From NCBI GenBank assembly GCA_947184155.2, contig CAMXCT020002778.1, positions 1-64,000 on the forward strand: 64,000 nt of DNA, in the 5' to 3' direction. This stretch comes from Cladocopium goreaui (Eukaryota; Sar; Dinophyceae; Suessiales; Symbiodiniaceae). Shown here piece after piece: positions 1 through 8,648 of the stretch; within the stretch, counting starts at the first letter, position 1; each line of letters opens with the position of its first letter. A program made the position numbers and the translations under genes. Below the pieces are notes generated by a model. That model searched no databases. It worked only from the letters and a program-made list of their open reading frames with translations, and was not told where the DNA came from.

Positions 1-212
1 TTTCCCCGTATTAGGGGGCCCTGGAACCTATCCCAACACTTGTGGTCGACAGCACTCAAAGACTCTCTTTTTCTATGCGGGCTGCAGCATAGTCTTGAGC
101 CACGGAGTGGCGCAGCGGTACATGAGTGAATTACTGTAAGTATGCTACATGTCCTAATGCAGTCTGTAAAGCATTGAGTAGACACGTAAACATAAGTACA
201 AAAGAAATCACA
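1..212 (-). repeat. 3' LTR of copia-like retrotransposon (left copy, cut by window edge)
   Basis: This stretch matches 13640-13849 closely, with a few substitutions and small indels, and the two copies flank all the minus-strand retroelement ORFs. Its inner end (ATCACA) matches the end of the right copy. The outer end would begin TGAGG about 8 bases left of the window, judging by the right copy. Because the element is read on the minus strand, this is its 3' LTR. At ~219 bp it is short but within the copia range. The target-site duplication cannot be checked because the left flank is missing. Confidence 0.85.
103..118 (-). promoter_or_regulatory. LTR segment complementary to the 5' part of initiator tRNA-Met
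   Basis: The + strand reads CGGAGTGGCGCAGCGG. The last 14 bases equal the very conserved D-arm side of eukaryotic initiator tRNA-Met, recalled from human and plant sequences. The element RNA therefore carries the complement and could pair with the primer tRNA at a second place besides the PBS. The same 16 bases recur at 13739-13754. Confidence 0.5.
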
Positions 213-214
213 AA

Positions 215-231
215 CAGACACAAATTTTCTT
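215..231 (-). repeat. 17-nt repeat at the 3' end of the element (copy 1 of 2)
   Basis: CAGACACAAATTTTCTT is found here, just inside the 3' LTR, and again exactly at 5221-5237 just after the pol ORF. On the element strand it reads AAGAAAATTTGTGTCTG. Its position next to the LTR is where a polypurine tract would lie, but only its first half is purine-rich. 213-369 otherwise looks like 3' untranslated sequence. Confidence 0.6.
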
Positions 232-369
232 CGTGCCGGAGCATGCAAGATCTGCACAAGAAGCGCTCAGCTTGTGCTCTGCTGTGAGACGGTCCGAAGA
301 CAAAATCTGTACACTGTCAGCCGGGAATCGGCGTTGGACAAATTGTGGCAGCGTTGGTGTCTCTTCGGA

Positions 370-2608
370 TTAGAGACCCATGGTAAATGTGTATCCATAC
401 AAATGCAGCTCATTTCGCCTTCTAAATTCAGGTGGCTGATCGAAAAAGATGCTTTCATCGGGAGTCTGCGGGCACAGATCAATCCAAGTGCCATCATGTT
501 GTTGTCGCCATCGTTGATATGGTGCATAATATCCCTGTGCATATTCTACTGTGTTTTGTTGTTGAGCCCAGCGATAATATGGAGGTTGATAAAAGCCAGG
601 TGTTCGGCGTCCGGTTGAAGATGAGGCTTGTTCTTCTTCTCTCTGGTCAAGCCATCGTGATGCTGAAGAGTATTGAGTCCTTGGAGGTTGAGGTCGTATT
701 GGAGGTGGTGGTTCTGGCACTTCACGTGTGTTGTAAGTTGAGGCTGAGGAACGGGTGTTCCTCCAGGCTGCTTGATATCGTGGCCGTTGTTCGGCGCTTG
801 CATCTCTGTTGTAACCTCCTCCATAGTGCGACCGATCATCAGTGCGGCTACGTTCTCTGCCTCTATTATCATGCTCTCGCCAGGGAGGCGTACTGCCTGT
901 TCTGGAGCGTGGTGCTGTGTCAGGTTCTGCTGGTCTCTCAGGTCGAGGCGGAGGAACTGGCGGAGGAGCTTTTATTCTTGTAGGACGGTACTCAATTCTA
1001 GTACCTCCTTTTTGTTGCATTTCCTGGTATTTTCGTAAGGAAACTAGCGGAGCCTTAATGATCATTTTTGGTTTAGGATTATCTGTGTCGGTTGACGACG
1101 ATGTTGCATCGGGAGCCGCTGGCGGAGCTGGCGGAGCTGGCGGAGCTGGCGGAGCTGGCGGTCTTTTGGCTGTCAAAAAGCTACTTGGCACACGGCTGGC
1201 AGACCGACTACGGTGCTCGCCTACATCTCTATGGCTGTCACGCCGCAACGGCGGCATTGAGTCATGGCCTTCCCGACGTTCTTCAGCACGTTCATTTCTC
1301 CTTTCCGCATAGATGTCATTTAAACTTCTCCAGTCCTGACGTCTGCGTCGTTCACTGTCGGGATTCCGGATTCGGAGATTTTTGAACACACGGAGATTTG
1401 ACATGACCATTAACGGTGAGTGCCAATCACAATCACTATCCTTTAAACCTAAATCATAATTGAGTAAGTGTTTCAAATGTTCGATATCTGCCAACAAAAC
1501 TTCATCATCAAATGCGGATCTTGGAAGTCCATCATCCGGAGGTGCATCTCCCTTGGCCCGGGCTTCGGTGACGCCAACCTGCTTACCATAGCACAATGAA
1601 ATGAGAATCATGGAATCACAGTTAGCATTTTCACCCGACATTGCTCGAATGTATTCGGCAGCAGTGGTCGATGAGACGACATTATATGTAATGGCATTGA
1701 CCGGGCTTCGGTGTAAGTTAATTTCCATCAAAAATCTCTCAAGAATATCAATAAGGATCGACGTTCGAAAATCATAGTGATCATCACGTTTAAAATTGCG
1801 TTGACTGAACAAGTTACCGTCTCCTGTGATAAAATCCATTTGGTGGTTGACGCAGCAGGCAATGAAATTAAGCCAACGGGTGCAAGTTTCGGAATATGCC
1901 CAGGTCCAGGCATAGCTGCTCAGATGGAAAACGGCAATTCTAGTTTCAGCTAAACCGAGACGGTGTACGCTGTGGGTGACGGAGCCAGAACCTACAGGCA
2001 GAAGTGCACATTCAACAACATCAATTTTTCCTTGAATTTCAGTAATCTGATCATCTGAACCATTGGTTGTTGCTAGTGGTTCCGGATGCGGAGAAATCAG
2101 CGATTCTTCATTTACTGGAATATCAGGCATTGGTTCTCGAACTCCAGTTCTTTGATTAACAAGTTCTCCTGAAGTGTTGAGGCCAAAAGAAATTCGAAAG
2201 AGGCATCCATGAATAATCCAAAACTTGTTTTTAATCTTGTTTGTTCGCTGTATCATATTGGTGTTGTGCAAGAAGTTCTATGAATGTGCCAACGGAAGGA
2301 TCTCCACGAGCAAAAATGGCAAGGCTTTGGCTGTTGATCTCGGGGTGCACGACCATCCCCATCATGCCGTGGTCGGCAGCGACTTGCTGATGTGCAGCGA
2401 TACCGCCATGAGCGTCATGTGCCTCACATAATGTAACAATATTGGCAACATTGCGAAAAACCAAATAAGGAAGCGCACGATACTGAATGTCTTCTCTGAC
2501 CCACTTGGGGAATTTATGCTGACCGGCAATGGAAGGTTTCCGATTGATGGCACCTAAATTCAAAGAAAGAATTCCCAGAGTGTAACTATCCTTTTGTGAT
2601 TCGGCCAT
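370..2608 (-). CDS. EEP-superfamily (endonuclease/exonuclease/phosphatase)-like protein of the retroelement, one frameshift
   Basis: Reading starts at an ATG (2606-2608) only one base after the stop of the upstream ORF. The first ~125 residues end at 2231; the frame continues in the ORF running from 2271 to 370, so one +1 shift near 2231-2271 separates the halves. The pattern fits EEP folds: a SLNLGA start strand, NIVTLCEA (the usual metal-binding Glu region), SQSLAIFAR, RIAVFHLSSYA, DFITGDGN (the GDxN motif) and SDCDWHSPL near the end of the domain (like SDHxP). After ~residue 350 the protein becomes a low-complexity, Arg/Ser- and Pro-rich tail of ~300 residues. EEP proteins cut or trim nucleic acids or phosphoesters; the substrate here is unknown. 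It is not the APE endonuclease of a LINE, since no LINE RT is linked. Whether the shift is programmed, a mutation or an assembly error cannot be told. Confidence 0.6.
1119..1162 (-). repeat. 9-bp microsatellite coding a Pro-Pro-Ala run
   Basis: GGAGCTGGC is repeated about five times and encodes PPA repeats within the proline-rich tail of the EEP-like ORF. Unit length is a multiple of three, so copy-number change keeps the frame. Confidence 0.9.
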
Positions 2609-2609
2609 G

Positions 2610-5078
2610 TTATCCGATTTTCGGAGTGCAAGTCCTTGACCACATCGTTTGCCCAACATACACAAGCAAATCCTTAATTTCTTGTTCTGAAAGTTCAGGT
2701 TCTTCATAATTGAAGAAGATTTCAGGGCGCCATATTGGAAGAGATTTTTCATCTTGGCATTCAATATAACGCATTTCAAGAGAAGGGACGCGTTCGTCGT
2801 CATCAAGTGCGTAAATGAAATTGGCAAAGTCAAAATCTTCAATACCATTTTTGGCAAAGCTCTGCAAAACTGTATTGCCAAATCTCTTTTCTTTCTTTAG
2901 AATTTCCATTAAATCATCATAATTTTCTTTTCTCACTCTTGATTGTGTATCACGGTCAGCACCAAAGAATGAAGAATTTTCTAAAACAGAATCTAGGAGT
3001 TCCTGCAAATCAACGGTCGAGCCTTCAGCACCTATGCTATCAGGCATAAACTCAGAAGAGATTTCGGTAGAATAGTTAATTACATGATGCTCGCAAGCTT
3101 GGCCGTCTTTGCGGCATTGAAGGCAGAAAGCTTGGCCACAGGCGTGGCACCAAAGCATTGAATTGTCATTCTTACATTTGTCAAAATTTGTACAACATTG
3201 CGGACCAATTGGACGCGGCCACCATGTGGTGGTTTCAAATTCATGATTAAAATCATCAAAAACATTCTTAGCCGATTCGGCGTCCTTGAAAAGTTCGGAT
3301 GCATCAGTAATGGGCATTTTGGAGGATTTTCTAACCTCAGTGCGCTTGCGTGCAGTCGCCGTGGTTTCGGCAGGTGCAGAATCGGATTCAGGAGCTGTAA
3401 GCTCGGCATCAGTAGGTTGCTCCGATGTTTCGGCAGGAGGCACACCGGCTGCTTTGGATCTGGCAACTGAAGTTGGCGTTTCTTTTGATCCAGAGCTTCT
3501 TGCCGGAGCCGGTGGCGGCGTAGGCACTTTTGTGGGCATCTGTTTAGGCAAAACTGGTTTTACCGGTTGTGCATATGCCTCAGATTCCGAGGATTCGGAG
3601 ATATCAATCCTTTTGGTTTCTTTTTCAACCTTTTTATGAAAATGTTCAATGAGCTTCTGTTTAACATGATCTGATCTCCTTTCTTGCTCTGTCTTTGGGG
3701 GTCCCCGAGCCGCATCATTCGGCGTTGGGCCCTGTCGTACTGGTCGGTTTGGACGATCTGGAGCAGCATTAGGTTCAAGAATCTTTCGGAGATATGTTTC
3801 AATAGTCAATGAGTCAGACATTTGATCAGTTAAAAAGTGGCCATAATCAGATTCATCCCAATTGATCTTCTTGTCATAGTTCCCATTCCTCTTATTATAA
3901 TACATCTGGCATCTGGTAAGGTGCAGGGCTGTCTCAACAGTACCTTTAAAATTGCGCATTCGGTCAAGATCTTCCTTTGGAGGTACTTGGATCCAGATTT
4001 GATCGACCAGTGACCATATTCCGCAAATTCTGTCCCAGGGTACCCGTTGATCGGTCAGTACATAACTGGTAGTTGTTCTAATGGGACTGAGATCATCAAT
4101 GGCATCATTGCGGAAGATAAGAATAACATCATTTTCTGGTCGAATGGCATCTAACATTGTGGTCATCAGAAAATCCAAGGCAAGGTGTACGTGACATCTG
4201 CCACCTCGGGTACCTCCAGGCAACAGTCCGTTGCTTTTGATGGAGTCCAGATTTTTCTCATTGGTACCATGAAAAAGGTAGTTATCTGAAAATCGAATTG
4301 ATTCATAAGCATTGGCCGGCAAATTTACTCGAGTAGAGTGTCCGGATTCGAAGCGAATGAAAATGCTGGTGATATTCTGCGCATCAAGATAATCGGCTTG
4401 GTCTTCACGAGCTTGTTCCTCATAAAATCTGGCTGGCATAAACCAGGTATCCGGATTCGGAGTGTTTCCTGGCTCAAACTCTGCTTCTGGAATAAAACCT
4501 ACCATGCAACGGGCTTTATTGGAATCGCAAATAAGGTGAGCCAGAGGCATTAAAAATTCGAAGGTGCCCATGCGACCACGAAATCGGTGCGGAACATCGT
4601 CATAACTAACTCTCTTCAAAATGGAGTCGCAGTGCTTAGCCATTGTCTGGAGTTTCTTAGCCGTGCCGGCGTGAGCAAGTAGTTCATTAAGTGAAAGTGA
4701 TCCATCTTCATGCCAAAGGGTTGAATGTCTCATTAAATAAGATAGATGTTTTCCTGCGCCAACAAAAGTCTGATCTCTGAGGATTCGGTCACGGTCAGTT
4801 TCAGTGACCACTCCGGCCCGCTTACGCAGAACTTGGGAGATACATATGGCTAGGCATTGAGAGTTACGTTTAATTTCTAATTCGCCGGCATTAAAAGCAT
4901 TGTCAAGGGCTCGAGTGCGATATTCTCTTTCTGGATCAGGTTGACGTCTGTCCGGTCGATCGGAGCGTCCGCCTCTCGGAGTGTGATATGGGCGTTCTCC
5001 TCGGTGCGTACGAAAACCACGAGGGGTTGAGGTATCCGCGGTGGCGGAGTCTGCGTTCCTGGAAAAGACTGGCGGCAT
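2610..5078 (-). CDS. Tpt1/KptA-like RNA 2'-phosphotransferase fused to a Cys/His-rich region (retroelement cargo)
   Basis: An intact 822-residue ORF lying downstream of pol in the element. Residues ~105-340 carry the Tpt1/KptA signature order: LSYLMRH followed by DGSLSLNELL (~109-130), an RF-containing segment (~175), FHGTNEKNLDSIKSNGLLPG (~267-287), RGGRCHVHLALDF (~290-302) and a VPWDRI strand. The Arg, His and Arg-x-HVH residues expected at the NAD-binding active site are present. Known Tpt1 enzymes move a 2'-phosphate from spliced RNA to NAD+; members can also ADP-ribosylate RNA or DNA ends. Residues ~430-620 are Pro/Ser/Lys-rich linker, and ~626-665 hold a Cys/His cluster (TNFDKCKN...CHACGQAFCLQC...CEHH) that should bind zinc. 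The last 150 residues are acidic and unassigned. The stop (TAA, 2610-2612) is one base from the next ATG. Domain call is from motif order; no search was run. Confidence 0.72.
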   Translation of the reverse strand: MPPVFSRNADSATADTSTPRGFRTHRGERPYHTPRGGRSDRPDRRQPDPEREYRTRALDNAFNAGELEIKRNSQCLAICISQVLRKRAGVVTETDRDRILRDQTFVGAGKHLSYLMRHSTLWHEDGSLSLNELLAHAGTAKKLQTMAKHCDSILKRVSYDDVPHRFRGRMGTFEFLMPLAHLICDSNKARCMVGFIPEAEFEPGNTPNPDTWFMPARFYEEQAREDQADYLDAQNITSIFIRFESGHSTRVNLPANAYESIRFSDNYLFHGTNEKNLDSIKSNGLLPGGTRGGRCHVHLALDFLMTTMLDAIRPENDVILIFRNDAIDDLSPIRTTTSYVLTDQRVPWDRICGIWSLVDQIWIQVPPKEDLDRMRNFKGTVETALHLTRCQMYYNKRNGNYDKKINWDESDYGHFLTDQMSDSLTIETYLRKILEPNAAPDRPNRPVRQGPTPNDAARGPPKTEQERRSDHVKQKLIEHFHKKVEKETKRIDISESSESEAYAQPVKPVLPKQMPTKVPTPPPAPARSSGSKETPTSVARSKAAGVPPAETSEQPTDAELTAPESDSAPAETTATARKRTEVRKSSKMPITDASELFKDAESAKNVFDDFNHEFETTTWWPRPIGPQCCTNFDKCKNDNSMLWCHACGQAFCLQCRKDGQACEHHVINYSTEISSEFMPDSIGAEGSTVDLQELLDSVLENSSFFGADRDTQSRVRKENYDDLMEILKKEKRFGNTVLQSFAKNGIEDFDFANFIYALDDDERVPSLEMRYIECQDEKSLPIWRPEIFFNYEEPELSEQEIKDLLVYVGQTMWSRTCTPKIG

Positions 5079-5248
5079 GCAGCGGTGTGAGGATTTAGTG
5101 TGAACGGCGATCTAGAAAAGGATTTTTGGGTGAACGGCGATCTGAAATAGGCTTCAAGTGATAGTTTGATCGGCGGTCACAGAGTCAAGGAGTTATCGTA
5201 TCCTTTGAGCCAAGAAGTTGCAGACACAAATTTTCTTGAGACGAAAAT
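5079..5248 (-). other. Spacer between pol and the Tpt1-like ORF, with second copy of the 17-nt repeat
   Basis: About 170 bases without coding sequence. It holds the exact 17-nt repeat at 5221-5237 and, just downstream on the element strand, TTGGCTCAA, a short and inconclusive resemblance to the dinoflagellate spliced leader. It could be where an internal message for the cargo ORFs begins. Confidence 0.5.
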
Positions 5249-8200
5249 TTATTCTTCAAAATACATCATTGCAAAAACATGATCAGAAATATCTTCACAC
5301 AAAAATGATAAGACATTGTGGGGTTCATGAAGTGTTTCAATAACCCAAGTAGTCAAAAACGCTTTGTGTTTCAGCAAAGACCTAAATGGCGGATGCACGT
5401 CAACATATTCAAGCCTTCCAGTGGTAATGGACATCACAAGTTGGTCTGGCTTAGCAGTAGATTTAGTGAGTGGATCTGCAAGGCAGTATTCACTGGCAAT
5501 GTGACTCAAATCATCCAAATGTCCAGAGTTACTTTCATGTCTCAACATCTGAATTAAAGGATGAGTTTCTTTCTGTTCAGGCAAATGCGTGGTTTGAGCA
5601 GTTGTGACCAAGTTGTTTGCGTCAGTACGTATGTGTATGGGAACAATTTCACCGCTAATATCTGCCCACAAGGCTCGCAAAAACAAACAAGTACCAAAGC
5701 ATTTCATTAAGGCATTTAGTTCGGCAACAGTTGTAGACTGAGTAGTTGTTGTGATTTTATGACTTTCATAATCAGTAATTGATCCACGAGTGGAAGAGTC
5801 AGAACCGTTGTGACGGTGTGTTTGTGCATCGTAACCGGAATTGCGGTATGCGCTCTTGGACGGAAGCTTGCGATCTTCGGCAAGGAAAATGACATGTGCA
5901 CGCTGACTAGACTTATCATTGTTGTTGCGGTATGATGCATCGGGCATGCCAAGAATACGCTGTAAACTCTGTAAACCCTTTAGAGGCCAAAATCTACCAT
6001 CAACATATTGACTCTTAAGGGTTCGTACTACCTTGTTGATTTCTCTGACATCTCCGATAGTAGGACTAGCAGCGGCGGATGCACAACGTGAAAACTTGTA
6101 GCAAATGTGGACTTGGGTTCTACTCTGTAACCAATTGAGCTGTCCGAGTACGGAGCGATAAGCCGTATGAAGTTGTGGATTACATTGGACGTTATCCTTC
6201 AAAGACTTATCTATCTTAACTTCTTCAACTGCATCGACAGCAAGTTTTTGGTCAACAGAAATATAAGGTCCATATTTGTCATGTGTCTTCCATTTGATGC
6301 GTTGTCCAACAAACATAATGTCATTTTTATCTTCCGAACCAACTGCAAAGTTCTTACGCAGACTTGACAAAACCTTGGACTCAAACACCTTGTCACCTGC
6401 CATGAACAGGTCATCAACATGAAGACAAATGAAACCATGAGGTCGGCGTCCCTGTGCATTATTACGTGCAACAGGATCCATAAGATGGTCAATTGCTTCA
6501 GAGATGCTTACCTGGTCAGTGTTCACTGAACGAGGTGGTTGATATGTCTTGGTTTTGGAGGTATTGTCATACAGAACATAAGTACATCTGTCTGCGCGTG
6601 TTGGAACGAGTCCGCAATCAAGTAAGGCTTTATCAATAATCAGGTTTCTTGAGTCTAGCACCGATATACGGTGGGTAGCCGTATTCGGGCGGAATCTGGC
6701 AAATGATATCTCTTGTTTCATCATAAGCTTCACCTTGAAGAAAAGCGGTCTTAAGGTCCATATGGTACAAATCCCAGTGATAGTTAGCAGCAAGCTGCGT
6801 CGCACATCTAAATCCTGCTCTTGATGCTGCTGGGCTATCTGTTTGCTGGGTGTTCTTCTGCTTGTCTTGAAAACCTTTAAGGACCCATCGTGCCTTACAT
6901 TTTTGGAAGTTTCCATCTTTGTCCTTCTTCACTGTAAGGACCCATCTTCCAGCTACGAAATTTCTGACTCTAGTCTTTCTCATGTCAACAAGATCAAAAA
7001 CCTCATTATCAATCCATGATTGGCACTCAGCCTTTTTGGCTTCTAGAAATTGCTTGGCAAGTTGTCTCTTTTCTTGTTGTGTGGCTTCTTTTCTCTTTTT
7101 GCCAACTAGATAAGAAAATTTGTCAGTCATCGAGTACAAAGTCATAAATGCTTTATCTTCTTCATTAATACCATGATATTCTTCAATGATATCGGATCTG
7201 GTCTTGCGGCATCGTTTTCGCTGTCTGTCCGAAATGACGGAATAAGACATTCCGATTGAATTGGAAGATTCAACACTACCAAGAGCAATCGGTGAACCAT
7301 CAATCAACCTGGGAACTGAGAATGACGCAGTGTTGCTGCACAACTTTTGTTCTTGGGACGAAAGACACCATTGGGAATCATCAACGACAAGATCATTATA
7401 ATCAAGAGTCTCATCTGTATCAGTGGAACCATAAGGAAGTGTCTCATCTGTATCTTCTTCTGGTTCTTCTTCTTCTTCTTGTTGCTCTTGCTGATCTTGT
7501 GGCTCATTCTCAGGCATTGGTGCTGGATCAAATGGTTCATCTCCATCAATCGGAAGTACAGGAGGTCCATTGTGTCCTGATGGTGCAGCATCAGGGTCAG
7601 GCTCGTCATCATCAAAGTCATCAGGTGCAGCATCATCCTTGGGCTTCTTCGGTTTTGAAGTGCTAGGCGCGACAGTAACAGGTGTTGGTGTCGCGTTTGG
7701 TGTAACTGATGGCTGTGTATCACACAGCACAGGTGTTGGTGTCGCGTTTGGTGTAACTGATGGCTGTGTATCACCCCCCAAATGGTTACTAGGCTGAAAA
7801 TGGGGTGAAGGCCTAGGAGGCATTTGTGTAGATGGTCGAGCCTTAGCCTTAGACGATGGTGGTATTGGCGGATCATCAGGTGGACGCTTTGTACTCTGTG
7901 TCATAGGTATATCTTCAATATTTGGCGGAATAATCGTATTGGGCACAATAACGGCATCTGGTGCAACAGGTATGGCATTAGCTCCGGGATTCGGAGGTTG
8001 CGGAGGATCAGGTGGTGATGATGGAAATTGTGGCATTTCTGGTGAATTGTCATCAGGTGTATGCATATCTTCATCATTGTTTTCATCAGGTGGTTTCGGT
8101 GGTGATTGGAACGGTGTGTGAAACGGATCATCATCATCAGGCGGCAAGCCGGCATGCGGCGTATGTGGTGCATCAGGCATAGGCTGATCTGGATGTTGTG

Positions 8201-8648
8201 GTGATGATGGTGGCGTGTTAAATGGTTCAGGATTATTATCATCATCTGGGTTGTTATTGTGCTGTTGTGGAAGACCCGGTGGTGGGTCGACATTAGTGAC
8301 TGGTTGAGGATCATTGTCTGTATTATCTGTTGGAACACTACCATCACTGTTCCAAAACAAAATTGCAGACCAATGGCTAGCAATCAATTGCGAGAGATCA
8401 CACGGAAACAAACGCAAAGTGACATATGATGTATCTTTCTTCTTCCAGAGTAAGAGTACACCATTGGTGTGGCGGTATTCAACGCGTAAGGACTGAAAAC
8501 TACCACGAAAAATTACTGCATTGTCAAACATAGACGTACTTAGATACATCTGTCTGACGTGTGAAACATCTTGTTGTGCTTCGATCTGAACAGGATGATA
8601 AACATTACCAGCGGGTAGAGCATTGATGCGGTTGAGTAAGCGTTTCGT
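5249..8648 (-). pseudogene. pol (RT-RNase H part): copia reverse transcriptase and RNase H, broken by a small deletion
   Basis: This continues the Gag-integrase ORF in the same frame after a single TAG (8649-8651): 33 codons precede the first ATG at 8549, all open. About 500 residues of acidic, Pro/Asp-rich linker are followed by a copia-type RT (RVT_2) beginning near WIDNEVFDLVD, with RWVLTVKKDKDGNFQ, KARWVLKGF and DLKTAFLQGE. At about 6636-6645 the reading breaks: ARLKKPDY is followed at once by a stop, and a different frame resumes with DKALLDCGLVPTRADRC. Copia RTs normally have about a dozen residues (a Y-G-x-x-D-A-P-x-x-W stretch) between these points, so a small frame-changing deletion is the simplest reading. 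FICLHVDDLFMAG gives the catalytic Asp pair. RNase H follows with PDASYRN, VAELNAL, RTDANNL and LADPLTK. This copy should not make active RT unless the break is an assembly error. Confidence 0.85.
7678..7775 (-). repeat. 51-bp in-frame tandem duplication in the pol linker
   Basis: Two adjacent, nearly identical copies of a 51-bp unit encode a 17-residue block (LCDTQPSVTPNATPTPV) twice. The length is a multiple of three, so the frame is kept. Confidence 0.9.

Noticed and set aside
101..125. tRNA-like A-box in the LTR suggesting a SINE or Pol III promoter
   Set aside because: No B box follows, and primer-tRNA complementarity explains the match better.
5199..5220. TTGGCTCAA on the minus strand, like the end of the dinoflagellate spliced leader
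   Set aside because: Only nine bases match and the rest of the leader does not align; too short to claim a relic.
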